From contig FJOG01000095.1 of assembly GCA_900073065.1 (NCBI GenBank), positions 10,624 through 69,128 on the forward strand: a stretch of DNA of 58,505 bases, read 5' to 3'. The translations under genes and the position numbers were made by a program. This document shows positions 10,140-21,128 of this stretch, piece after piece. Position 1 is the first letter of the stretch, and every line of letters begins with the position of its first letter. A model generated the notes under the pieces. It was not told the origin of the DNA. It worked only from the letters and a program-made list of their open reading frames with translations, and did no database searches. Source of the stretch: Phialocephala subalpina. Lineage: Eukaryota > Ascomycota > Leotiomycetes > Helotiales > Mollisiaceae.

Positions 10140-12050
10140 CTAGTCTCGCATTCTGTTCGCCGCAAAGCGCTTCATAACAATTTCCCTGACCTTATACCGT
10201 GACAGAACGCCATCAATACCCAGATCCTGTTCCTCTTGTACGCTGAGAGGTTTTGGTACATCCACATATGTCAAGATGAGCGTTTTCTTAACCTGGGTAA
10301 TAACTCTGTTGATACAACTCATCCAAGCCCACGTCCGCTTTTGCTTCTCTCTTGAAAGTTTTTCCAAGAATGGGTCGCTGGTCCAGTACGGATCGCTGTA
10401 AGAAGGGAGGATGAGCACGCCGAATTCGGCATGTGAGAAAACTGGACCGCGATTATATAGCATGTAGTCCACTGAGAACTTGATACCGGACCGAACAACC
10501 CAGCCAAGAGAGCGATAGTGGTGGTACACGACGTAGTTCATCATAAAAGGATCGTCAGGTGATAGAGCTGGGTTGAGTTGAGGTGGGAAGTATGAAGTCT
10601 TCCGGAGTAAGTAGAAGAGATCCTGATTTGGGATCGGAGCCTTCGTTTCAGGATCGACGATGGAGATGGCGCCAAGGGCATAAGACAAGAAGAAGGCCTC
10701 TTCCAGCGTCAATTGCAAATGCTCTTGGTTTTTAATTTCCAGAGGTTCCTCCACGACCGAAGTGGAAGCAACGACGGCTCGTTCTGGACTGGGAGGCTCT
10801 GATTGAATGAAGGTGTTCTTCTCGACTGTAGGCGAGAAACGGACGCTTTTCTGACGTTTGACTTTGGGCGTTGACGGCCTGCTGTTAGCAAGAGTAGACC
10901 CATTCGCAGGCGTTCCATTTGTTTCGGTGGTTTCATCGGAGTGTATAGACTCATCGATTGTGTCTTCGTTTGTCTCTGACCCACCTACAACCTCAATCTC
11001 GTCTGGTTGGGTATGACCATTTATTCCAAGTGCATTGGGCGCGATAGACCCATTGCCGTTGATTTTCACATCTGGGAGAGTGACAGACTCATGCTCAAAC
11101 GGGAAATCCGTTGGGTTTGTGTCTGGTAGTTTGCTTAGAGTATGTTGAGGGAGCTTCGGTGGTTCGTACGACCGTAAGGAATTTGGAAGTGCTAGGAGTT
11201 CCATTGGACCGACAGGGGCTGCAAAGAAGCGCTTGACGTACTTGTCGTCGAAGTCTTCCGTGAAGCAAGCTACCGTTAATCCATCGTCGGAGTTGGGAAG
11301 AGAGAGAAGCTCCAATGGCCCAACCGGAGCAGCCCATCCCAACTTTGCTGGTTTCAACACCGGTGACTCAACTCGTTCGAGGGCCTGCTCGAGTATTTCA
11401 TCGACAATGGCTAGAGACTTGGACTCCATCTGAATCGGCTCCTTGACCTCGACGGTATCTAGGACCTCCTCGACAAGAGTGGAAGCCACAGGTACCACAT
11501 GATTCAGCTCCTCGCGCTGCTGAACAGCGGCTGCAGCTTCTTCTAACAACTTCTCATCAATCGCTTCTCTTTCTTTTCTTGCTCTTTCCCACTTCGTTTG
11601 CTGCCGTTCAGCTCTCCTCTTCCTGGTATTATCTTCACTTGTACTCTTCCCCTTGTTACCTCTTTTCGTTTTCTCTCTGTCTAGCCAACTTGGTTCACTC
11701 CGACTTAGTGTGCCTTTGCCGTAAAATCCCTGCTCCCACAACCCTCGGATAGACCGGACATCTGTGACGTGAACAGATCGAGTTTCCGGCGAAAACAGAC
11801 CCTCGTACAAGTGGTCGAAACGGGATATCTGCGGCTTGACGGTCTGCGATACCCACACGTAGAGAATGTGGAAAAGCGAAAGTGGATTGTGTGGAACGAA
11901 GGTCGGAAGAGGAAAAGTTCGGAGAGGGGCTGGGAGAGCGTATAGCTTGTTCAGCTGTTGGAATTTCGAGAGCGGCCGAGGTTGTATAGCTTGTTGGATT
12001 TGAGGCTTGTCGCCTTCGACGACTGGAGCTGTTTGTGTCGTGTCTGCCAT
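10140..12050 (-). CDS. SEN2: tRNA-splicing endonuclease catalytic subunit Sen2
   Basis: Single-exon 636-residue protein. The N-terminal part has the Sen2 pattern around PLPTFVPHNPLSLFHILY, followed by a long basic/acidic low-complexity linker with a KRKRRAE-type stretch. The C-terminal endonuclease fold contains YLLRKTSYFPPQLNPAL, then YRSLGWVVRSGIKFSVDYML and YNRGPVFSHAEF. The expected catalytic triad is visible as Tyr532, His540 and Lys588/589 (VKKTLILTYVDV). Sen2 cuts the 5' splice site of tRNA introns in the Sen2-Sen15-Sen34-Sen54 complex. An unusual point is a 15-residue motif present twice in the linker (residues 240-254 and 277-291; AAPVGPLELLSLPNS and AAPVGPMELLALPNS). The gene shares a divergent promoter with the ceramide glucosyltransferase gene. 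Confidence 0.92.
   Translation of the reverse strand: MADTTQTAPVVEGDKPQIQQAIQPRPLSKFQQLNKLYALPAPLRTFPLPTFVPHNPLSLFHILYVWVSQTVKPQISRFDHLYEGLFSPETRSVHVTDVRSIRGLWEQGFYGKGTLSRSEPSWLDREKTKRGNKGKSTSEDNTRKRRAERQQTKWERARKEREAIDEKLLEEAAAAVQQREELNHVVPVASTLVEEVLDTVEVKEPIQMESKSLAIVDEILEQALERVESPVLKPAKLGWAAPVGPLELLSLPNSDDGLTVACFTEDFDDKYVKRFFAAPVGPMELLALPNSLRSYEPPKLPQHTLSKLPDTNPTDFPFEHESVTLPDVKINGNGSIAPNALGINGHTQPDEIEVVGGSETNEDTIDESIHSDETTETNGTPANGSTLANSRPSTPKVKRQKSVRFSPTVEKNTFIQSEPPSPERAVVASTSVVEEPLEIKNQEHLQLTLEEAFFLSYALGAISIVDPETKAPIPNQDLFYLLRKTSYFPPQLNPALSPDDPFMMNYVVYHHYRSLGWVVRSGIKFSVDYMLYNRGPVFSHAEFGVLILPSYSDPYWTSDPFLEKLSREKQKRTWAWMSCINRVITQVKKTLILTYVDVPKPLSVQEEQDLGIDGVLSRYKVREIVMKRFAANRMRD
11178..11333 (-). 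repeat. Duplicated 15-residue motif inside SEN2
   Basis: Codons at 11333-11289 and 11222-11178 encode two copies of an Ala-Pro-Val-Gly-Pro...Leu-Pro-Asn-Ser motif, identical at 13 of 15 residues, separated by 22 residues. DNA identity is clearly lower than protein identity, which suggests an old, maintained duplication rather than a recent slip. Confidence 0.75.
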
Positions 12051-12545
12051 GATGAGGAGACGGTGTTACCGTGGAGTCATATCGAGATTCTGCGAATTGA
12101 AGTGGTCAGCACAAAGCTGCTTGAACTTTTAACAACAATCGAAGAGTGATATTTGCTTTGCTCAGATACCGTTGTAGTCTTCTCAGAAGAGAATTGAGCG
12201 ATCATTGAGGAACGACATAAAGTCAGAGTCATTCCCCGTATGCATCGAGTTTGGAGTCATCACCGCAGGCAATTCCAATATTTTATGGAAGGAGGGTCAA
12301 GGTAGAGGACACTTACAGCTTCATATATTCTCTCCGGACAGATGGAGAAGAATTCGCGCAGAGTATCATGCGATGTTATGGGACGTCGGTGGTTTTTGGA
12401 TGTTCGTTCCTCACAGAAAAATATTTTAGAGCGAAAAATTCTGAGGCTTGCCGAGTCACGTGCTGTCGCTGACACTCGCGCTTTTGGTCGGGTTTCAATG
12501 TTTTTGGCCGACATCTCGAGAACACACCCGAATATTCCCTCCCGC
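12051..12545. promoter_or_regulatory. Divergent promoter of SEN2 and ceramide glucosyltransferase
   Basis: The gap of 495 bases lies between two divergent starts, so both promoters must sit here. I see no strong TATA box or recognisable operator. Confidence 0.45.
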
Positions 12546-14269
12546 ATGCAAGCCTCTTCTCCCAACTCTCCTGTAGCTACTGCCGCTGCAGTAGCAAATG
12601 GCAATGGCCATGCAATGTCGACTCTGGTCTTTGCAATTGCCTGTGCATGTGGGATCTGGTATATTTTTCTTATAGGTGTCCAAGCTATTGGCTTCACACA
12701 GCTGTAAGTGAAACGCCAATGCTTGAGTAGATCGACCCGCTGATGCCTTGCAGATTCCGCTTCTACTCCTCTAAGCCAAGACCGGGGTTATCTCCGACTC
12801 TGAAGCTTGAAGATGTTCCCCATATAACGATTATTCGACCTGTGAAAGGACTCGAACCACAATTATACGAATGTCTCGCTGCCACCTTTCGACAAACATA
12901 CCCCCTTCAGAAGTTGACGATAAACCTTTGCATAGCGTCAGCGAGCGACCCTGCATTTCCTATCCTGCAACGTCTGCTGGCAGACTTCCCGAAGTTTGAC
13001 GCCAAGTTATTTGTTGAAGAGGAGGATCCGAATCTCAGCGGTCATGGAGGCGAGACACATAATCTTGGACCAAATCCCAAAATTCGAAACATGAGCAGAG
13101 CATACCGAGAAGCCAAAGGAGAGATTGTCTGGATTGTCGACTGTAATGTCTGGATAGGGAAGGGTGTTGCTGGAAGGATGGTCGACAAGCTATATGGGTT
13201 CAGGCATGATGGAACGAGAGTTACTCCCTACAAATTTGTGCACCAACTGCCTCTGGTCGTGGACAATGTCGGAGCTAGTGCGGACGAGGAAGCTCGAGGA
13301 CTGCTTCGAGGACATCAAGAGGGCGATCACGTTTCTTCGACCAGTACCTCTGCCTACGACATCTCTGCCCCACCGAAGGACGAATCGAAGCTTGGTGAGG
13401 TTCTGCGTAGAGGCGGCGGGCGCCTTGAAGAGATGTTCATGTCTACATCGCACGCCAAGTTCTATAGTGCCATCAACACCGTTGCTGTTGCGCCATGTAT
13501 TGTGGGCAAGTCCAACATGTTCCGACGCGCTCACCTTGACTACCTAACGTCTTCGTCTCCGAAATACGCTCCAGGCATTGATTGCTTTTCGGAAAACATC
13601 TGCGAAGATCATCTGATAGGAGACCTTCTGTTCAAGACGAAGGTGGAGGAAGAGAAGGCCGGGAAGAAGTTCCATAAACACGGTCTCGTATTTGGAGACC
13701 TTGCTATCCAGCCAATGGCTAGTATGTCAGTCCGAGAGTACATTGCTCGTCGCGTGAGATGGCTTCGGGTCCGTAAGTGGACGGTCATGCTAGCAACCTT
13801 TGTGGAGCCAGGGGTCGAGCCTTTACTGTGCTCAGCGTATGGCGCGTTTGCACTAACAACTTTGCCATACTTTCACGAGAAGTTTGGAGTTCCGCAGACA
13901 TGGTTGGCTTTCGTGGTCGTATGGCTGGTCTCTGTTACCGTCTGGATGAGTGTAGACACAATTGTCTATGCCAAGCTGAATTCTGCGGCCTCTATCGAGC
14001 TTGATGACGATACTCCTTCCTTTGCACGCCCTCCTCCTGGTCAACGCCGACGGCCCTTCTCCGAATGGATCTCGGCGTGGATCGGTCGCGAAGTGTTAGC
14101 TCTCCCGATATGGTGCTGGGCGGTGTACGGAGGGACAACGGTGCGATGGAGGGGGAAGAAGTTCCGTGTGAACCTCGACATGACCGTCAAGGAGATTAAG
14201 GAAAGAGAGAAGACAGCGACCCCAGAGACGGAAAGGGCGCGATCACGAAGTAAAGATAGGCAGGACTGA
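12546..14269 (+). CDS. GCS1: Ceramide glucosyltransferase (GT21)
   Basis: Predicted 557-residue membrane enzyme that transfers glucose from UDP-glucose to ceramide, making glucosylceramide in the Golgi. Exons are 12546-12703 and 12754-14269; the intron has a GTAAGT donor and the total is 558 codons. A first membrane segment spans roughly residues 24-50. The glycosyltransferase core shows [17 protein letters not shown] (D182) and the (Q/R)xxRW signature as R385-x-x-R388-W389 in ARRVRW. Two or three hydrophobic segments follow, then a charged C-terminal tail. The start at 12546 gives the shortest N-terminus before the membrane segment; upstream in-frame ATGs exist but their extra residues look untranslated. 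The gene appears intact. Confidence 0.92.
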
Positions 14270-14993
14270 TGGTGCGATGAACAACTACTTAATACTCCCA
14301 AAGCTCCTCTTGTGACCGTCGATATCGCCAAGTCATTGGATCCTGAATAAGCATTGCAGTAGCCGCCGAGCCGGATCTTCGCCATGACCTGTTTCTCGGG
14401 TCGGTACGACCCATGCGTACGGAGTCCAATATCCGACTTCGAGGTTCTCGGGACCCAGCGGACCTGAGTTCTCACTTGCCCTACAGTGCTTCTTGTTCTA
14501 TTTTCTTCGAACTTCTTTGTCGATACTTGCTCCGACTGTTTCAGGTCACATAAATGCATCATCCTGAAGAAATCCATTCAAACCGGCACATCGTTCACCA
14601 CGAGCTGCCTCGTCGCCTCGTTTCCGTTAGATTATTTTGTTTACGCCTCCCATGAGGCTGAAACTCGGTCGTCAAGGGTCTCGATCTCCACTTCACCCCT
14701 GAACATGTTTCTCCGCCAAGGAGATTCGAATGTTTTAAGAAACATCGAACAACCTTTCCGCGTGCTTGTCCTCAATCCGTTCAAGTGCGGGGCGGAATTC
14801 TCCATCCTCATCTTATCTTCATCTATTTCTCAACGCTACGTCCAACTTCCCACAGCAATTTTTCCACGCGTGGAACTCTTATTAAAAGGTAAGCTCTCGC
14901 CAAGTCTGTTTCTTTCTTGTTCCCAAGCATTCAAACTTCTTGTGTTTTTGTCCACCCGTCACTCTTTACTCATTAAATTATCTTCTCGCAAAA
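14270..14993. promoter_or_regulatory. Upstream region of the GH12 gene, with a CreA-like site and TATA-like box
   Basis: No gene supported. GCGGGG at 14787-14792 fits the SYGGRG core of the carbon-catabolite repressor CreA/CRE1, and TTATTAAAAG around 14879-14888 is a TATA-like element about 110 bases before the GH12 start. Both are plausible for a cellulase-type gene, but single short motifs are weak evidence. Confidence 0.35.
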
Positions 14994-16226
14994 ATGAAGT
15001 TCACGCAGGCCGTCACTCTTCCTCTTCTTTTCTCCACAGCTGCATTCGCAGCTCCAACCAAAACTCTGAAGGAACGATCGACTGAAATCTGTGGACAATG
15101 GGATTCTCTTGTGACGGGCACATATACGATATATCAGGATCTATGGGGCGAAGATAATGCGAGCTCGGGGAGCCAATGTACAACGATTGATTCGGAGACT
15201 GATGGCACTGTGGTTTGGAGTACGAGCTGGACGTGGGCTGGTGGGAGCAGCGATGTGAAGTCTTATGCGAACGTGGCTCTCACTACTACTGGCGTACAGC
15301 TCTCTTCCATTTCTTCGATTCCTGGTGTTTGGAAGTGGAGGTAAGACGCCTTCCGCCCTGGTAATTGTGATTCTTGCTAACAAGTATTGTAGCTACACCG
15401 GAACCTCAATCGTCGCCGACGTATCCTGGGACATCTTCACCTCTTCCACCGCCACTGGCACCAACGAATTCGAAATCATGGTCTGGCTAGCAGCCCTTGG
15501 CGGAGCAGGACCAATCTCCTCCACCGGTTCTGCCGTAGCCACGACCACCATCAACGGTGTCTCATTCGAACTCTACTCTGGGCCAAATGGAGATACCACT
15601 GTTTACAGCTTTGTTGCTGTGGATGAAGCAACGGATTTTGATGGAGACCTGTTGGACTTCTTCACTTATTTGGAGGAGAATGAGGGGTTCTCGAGCAGCC
15701 AATATATCACTACCTTAGAGGCTGGAACGGAGCCATTTACCGGTAAGTCCGCATTTCTCATGTCATAATCTACTTGGTATTTTAGCTGGTCGATGTTCTT
15801 GCTTACTGACTACACACCTTAGGAACCGACGCCGTTTTCTCAGTCTCAGCGTACAGTGTCTCCATCTCCACCGGCTCCAACTCTGCTGCATCCGGCACCA
15901 CCTCTTCGACAACCACAGCAGCAGCAGTCGTCGCCACCACCAAGGCCAGCACCAAGGCCTCTACTTCCACCACCTCAGCAAAGGTCGTTGCTGTCTCAAC
16001 CTCCTCCGCCGCGGCCGTCAAGCCAACAGCTACATCCACACCCACGACTCTTGTCGTCGCTACCTCAGCTGCTTCCACACCGGTTGCAACAAGCACAGGT
16101 GCGTCTTCTTCGGGATCGATCGCAAAATACTACCAGTGTGGTGGGACGGGCTGGACTGGATCTGGCTCTTGTGTTTCGGGAACGACTTGTACGGAGCAGA
16201 ATGCGTACTATTCGCAGTGCTTGTAA
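14994..16226 (+). CDS. GH12 endoglucanase/xyloglucanase with C-terminal CBM1
   Basis: Exons 14994-15340, 15393-15742 and 15823-16226 total 367 codons, so 366 residues. A signal peptide ([19 protein letters not shown]) is followed by a GH12 beta-sandwich. Family landmarks are CGQWDS near the start, the region of [14 protein letters not shown], and [14 protein letters not shown], which holds the nucleophile Glu in the ExMxWLA motif; the acid/base Glu is expected near the end of the domain. A Ser/Thr/Ala linker follows, then a family-1 carbohydrate-binding module ([15 protein letters not shown] ... YYSQCL) that ends the protein. Such enzymes cut beta-1,4-glucan or xyloglucan outside the cell. 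Downstream of the stop lies a 100-base Pro/Ser/Thr-rich frame that could be a relic of a longer tail. Confidence 0.9.
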
Positions 16227-16491
16227 GCTTGGAGGCTGATCTTTCCTTCGTCTTGCAGGTCTGAAGTTTTCGAAACCTGCTTCTGTTATCCCAGCGACGA
16301 CGCCGGCATCGACGCCAAGCCCTACATCAAGTCCGGCAGACGACGACGATGCTTGTTCTTGATCTCAAGTTACGGTTACCGATCTCATGAGATGAGATGA
16401 TTCATGTATATTTTCTTCTTTTTGGTTATGTATATTTAAAATGAAAATCAAGTATGTTTATAACTTTTCGAATATCAAATTATTTATCGTA

Positions 16492-19400
16492 TTAAGATGA
16501 AATACCAATACAATAAGCTTCATCGAGCCAAAAACTAGAATACCAAGCATTAGTAATTATTCCTTTAACTCATTATCACTAGAAGTTCCTCAGGAAACTT
16601 ACTTATCACAAGCATTATCAAGAACCGGGTTCCATAGATCTAACAACGCAGTTTGTCAGTGCATCCTTCTTACAATCCCTTCTTAAAACTGGGAGATTAG
16701 GTACATACAGAGATCCGCAAGCGTGATGCCGTTACGAGTTGCGAAAGTCTCGCATCCATCACCCGCTTCCGTCACCGCATACGCATCGCAGTCAGCCGGG
16801 ATACCGGACTGGGTTGGCCCAGGAGGAGTGACGCTTGTGGTTGATACCACTGTGCTGGTCGACGACGTCGTTGTCGAGGTTGTCGAGCTGGGAGCAGCGA
16901 CACAGTACGAGTCGCCTACGTCTAGGAATTGGCAATTCGAACCAACTGTTTTCCCTGGTCAGCAAACGTGGTTTCGGGTTCTAGTTTTTTTGGGGGAGGG
17001 GGGTAAAAGAACATGCCAGCTGGATTCCATTCATAGAACTGCGCGAATGTAATGTTGTATAAGCTCTCGATAGCGGCACAAGACCCACCGCTGGGAACGG
17101 TGTAAAACTCTGTACACGTCGATATGATGCCGGTTTGCGTTGGGCCGAGGGTGGAGCTAGTGCTTGTCGCTGATGTGCTGCTTGTCGTGGTTGCTGTTAA
17201 GGTAGAGTTTACAGCGACGCAGACACTGTTTGTTTCGTTAGCGCTGAGACCCGCGTAGAGACCTGTATCGCAGTCGGATCCGGCCCAGGAGTTCCAGGCC
17301 AGGATCTCGGCGGTGGTGATGTTGTAATCGCTTGCGATTCCGTCACATGGATAGGCTGGTATTGGTGTCAGTCAAAGTTTTTCTTTCACGGAAATGAGTG
17401 ATTGAGGAAGGGGACTTACTGCCGTTAGCATCAAAACCGTCTATGTTGATGAAGCAGGAACAGGAAGAAATTGTCCCAGGGTTGATGGTATAGACATCGT
17501 CGCATTCGGTGGTGATGGTATCGGCTACACTGATCAGATATCTTGCCCAAGATGGTGGGTTGAGAACGTACGGTAATCCTGTTCCACGCCCTGGAACAGA
17601 CAGTAGCTATATCCAGGTTCCAAAGCACAACTGACATTTGATAGAGTGGGATTCAAATTCAGGAATGTATCGAGATCGAGATCATAGATACCTACGAGGT
17701 ACGAGCAATTATTCACAAAAGAGTTGAACAGAGCTTCGTCGGTTCCCTGAGATTGATCGATGACAGCTGGAACAGGCTCGTAATTACGGTACTCGGTGCA
17801 ATTTGTCGCTGATCCAGAGGCAAGGGGTAGCTGTGAAGCGGCAGTGACGTATGGTGTAGGATACGTAGTGGAGGTCGAAATGGTTGTCGTGGAGTAATTC
17901 GCTGCAGTTAACGTGAAGAAATATGAGGTCGAATACCCAGTGTAGGTGGCAATACTGCCCACAGCTTGGACACAATAAGCAACACCGAGGTCTAGATTAG
18001 TACAGTTGGTGTTGACCTCGGGATTGAGGTAGTAGAAATCTTGCAGACTGATTCCGAATGTGATGGAGAGTTTATCACAGTAGTCGCCGTCTTGGATCTT
18101 TCATGAAGTGTTAGCAAGCACTGTCATAGCGAAGGCTCTCAGGGCATACCGTATACCATCGCCCACAATCTGAGTTTGACTCATTGAAAGCATTTGTTGG
18201 CTTGGGGACTGGTGAAGTCACTGTTGATGCGGCGAGAGTCACTGTAGGCACAACGTTCTCAAGAGCGCCACCGGGTGGACTAGTATAAGATTAGCATATG
18301 GAGTAAACAATGGCTTGTCGGGTCACCGAACCTGACGCAGATGTATGTTCCTTGGAATTGATACAGATTCCGGCAAAGTGCATTGATGTTGGGATTCCAT
18401 GCGAGGAACTGAGTTGCTGTTATGTTGGGATTCTGGGAAAGTATAATGCTGTTGCACGTATCATAAGGCTGGACGTCATATAAAGTGCAAGGGCTTGCCA
18501 AACATATAGTTACGCCCGCTTCAAGATTGTCGCAAGCAGAGTCCAGACCATTCGGGTTGATTATTGAGAACGTGGACACATTATACGCCAGGGCAATGGA
18601 ATTGCAAGAGTCGCCTGACTGGACAGTATATGGAATGGCACAAGAAGTAGCGGTTGCTGTCGTACTCGTCACTGTACCCGTCCCTGAGCTTGTGCTCGCA
18701 GCTGTCAAAGTGTAGGCCGCAGGCGAGGTGTAGCTGTACCCAGTTGCTGAACAATTCGATATCAAAAGTTCAAAGTCCGATGCGAAATCATCGTCGTAAC
18801 CAAATGGTGAGTTGAGTTGAGTTTCGGCAGCCCCAAGCATACAATCTGAGCAATTTTGAGCAGTGGTCAAGGCGTCTTGGTTAAGCCACTATAAAAATGG
18901 GAGGTCAGCAATCGCTCGAATAGAAATGTTTAAGAAGCAAGATCAAACCTCGGGGAAAGTGTCAAATCATGAGACATCACAGAATAGGGAATAAGGAGGC
19001 TCCCACAAGAACTTACGTCTATGAGTAGGGTATCGCAGAATTCCCCGGATGTTCTTCGCTGAAATATTAGAGGTGCAGCTTTCAGATAACCTGCTGTCTT
19101 TCGGGAGCTACTCACGGATCAACTCTGCAGACGAGGTTATACGTGTAGATGAAACGATCAGCGATATATGTAGCTAGAGTGAGCATCAGTGCCATCCGGG
19201 CACACGAGAGTTCAGCTTTCCTGATTTGTACGTACCTGGATATGTAATTTCATCATAGATAATTACATCGGAAGAGTTTGTACAGCTCCCAATAATAGTC
19301 TCTCGTACATCATTCAGAGATGTGAGGCATGATTCAACACAAAGACTGGTGAGATTTTCCGGCAACAATCGGGGATTGCTGCTTGGCTGTCAGTTAAGCT

Positions 19401-19623
19401 TCCACTTGGGCTAGAACAAAGCTTTGAATGAGTAATGCATGACTGACTTGACAGAAATAGTACCAAGAAATCCAGGGCATGACACACTTGTATTCAAGGC
19501 GTCGTAGCAAGCAGAGCTGATTCCAGGCCAAGAGGGAGGGAGGGGCAGATCAGTGAACTGTTGCGCGCAAGCCAGATTGAAGAAAAATGCTCCCGAAGCA
19601 AACACAACAGAATGGTATTGCAT
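16492..19623 (-). CDS. Secreted protein with several LysM domains
   Basis: Multi-exon gene with roughly ten or more short introns. The start at 19623 opens a signal peptide (MQYHSVVFASGAFFFNLACA). A Cys-containing N-terminal region without LysM follows (exons near 19370-18280). LysM modules are then recognisable by the YTVQSGDSC-type opening and the NPN...CDNL...YCL end: one near 18650-18500, one at 18490-18340, one near 18160-17960, a degenerate one at 17840-17590, one across 17130-16930 and a last at 16790-16495. The final intron (GTAAGT ... TTCTAG) joins NACDN to FWLDEAYCIGISS before the TAA. Ser/Thr-rich linkers separate modules. LysM binds chitin or related N-acetylglucosamine polymers; in fungi such proteins shield hyphae or accompany chitinases. 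A subgroup-C chitinase lies divergently upstream. Exact splice sites of the first introns are ambiguous. Confidence 0.8.
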
Positions 19624-21128
19624 GGCGGCAGCATCCAAGGGAGTGGAAGGCTGTCTGCGTAAAGTTCGAACAATTAGAAGTGCAGGATAGAAAAGAGGTA
19701 AAGTCTTGGGCAGGAGTTTCCGCCTACTGAGGCTCCTTGCTTGGAATAACTTAAGCTCTTCTAGCTGGCTCATACATCGAAGCTCCAGCGCCATGCTACG
19801 CCCCTCCGGTGCAGCTACGTCTTGATGCATCCATTTCCGATCGGGCATGTTGAAGAATGAAATTAAGCTTTGCAAGGTTGCAGGGTCCACCCATCTCATG
19901 ATCACTTCACTTCCAAGGGCGGTGCTACAAAGTACAAGTCAGATTAAGCTTTATCAGAACTCGGCCCGCTGCTTCCTCCTACACAGCATGAGAGATGAGA
20001 GAGAGGGAGGGTGAGGTTTTCTTTCCCGACGTCCGCCTCGGATTTAGCCCTAGACTAGGTTTCGGAGCGGACGGGATGCTTAACACCCCTGTTAGCGAGG
20101 TTGCTTACGAAGGTACACATTGGGAAATGCGGGGGCGGGAGTGGCTATTAAAATTTATGTTTATATTTATACAGCCACTCTCATTTCTCTAATAAATTAT
20201 CCTTCTCTTCCGCTTCGTAACTTTTCTTGTCCTGGGTAGACAACAACGCACAATATTCACCTCACGTAGTTATGGCAAGTCTGGTTCACAGCGCCCAATT
20301 TGAGTATAATCTCGGCTCTGGTTCAGAGCGACGCCACACTCGTCAGAAAAGGGGTCCCGTTCTTGTGCGCCTGCCGTTGCATGCATGTGCACAACCTTAC
20401 CACGCTTATTACCACACTCGCGAACATCTCGCGTTTTTGACTTTGAACAAGCACCAACCCCATGCTCCACCACCCCTTCCGCTTTTGGCACACTTCAGAT
20501 TGTTTGTCAATATCTACGCGCCGATGCCTGTATTCGCGCAATCTATTACCCTTTGGCTGGGGACAGACTTCCGGGTAGCACGAGTACGGAGACTGAAAAT
20601 GTAGCTATCGGATCGGCAGGCTTCTTTAAGGAGACTCGAGGTTGCCCCTTGATTTGGGAAAATCGCATAATGCCCCTCTTCAGAAGAACCTCGAGGGTGC
20701 TACTTGTGACCCCATGGGCAGATCAACCAATAGGGAACTTGGGCTCCAGACTCCACACACACAAATTTGATGGGACATTTCATACACATGCACGACCAGG
20801 GACAGGCTTTCTGGCAGCTACATACTCCAGATCTCGATCAAGGAAGTGGCCGTTACCATGAAATCAGGAACAAGATTTGCTGACTTGCATTTACGAGAGA
20901 TTCTGCAAGCGCATAGTTCCCTCGGAACACCCTTATCGAGGCACCCTTATTCTCTTGTCTTCTACTTTTGATTAACCCTTTTTTTGACATTCTTCCTAGG
21001 TTTTACTATCTTTCGTCCTTCTTTCACTGTTGCTCAATTCCTTCCCAGCATTCTGACGTGCACTTGCATCTTGTTCTCTCCTTTTCAATGCTTCCTTCCG
21101 TCAACAAGCAACTTGAGCAATTGTAGCT
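19624..21128. promoter_or_regulatory. Shared upstream region of the LysM and chitinase genes
   Basis: These 1.5 kb separate two divergent starts. I found no convincing gene; the longer frames between 20227 and 20861 have no recognisable content. GAGTGGCT (20139-20146) and AGCCACTC (20173-20180) form an 8-base inverted repeat around a very AT-rich loop containing TATA-like sequence. Pyrimidine-rich stretches before 21129 look like a fungal 5' untranslated region. Confidence 0.4.

Noticed and set aside
14486..15085. 199-codon frame upstream of GH12
   Set aside because: Ser/Phe/Leu-rich translation of a pyrimidine-rich promoter; overlaps the true GH12 start in another frame.
20227..20861. Two overlapping frames in the LysM-chitinase gap
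   Set aside because: No recognisable domain, no introns, and His/Pro/Arg-rich composition without family likeness.
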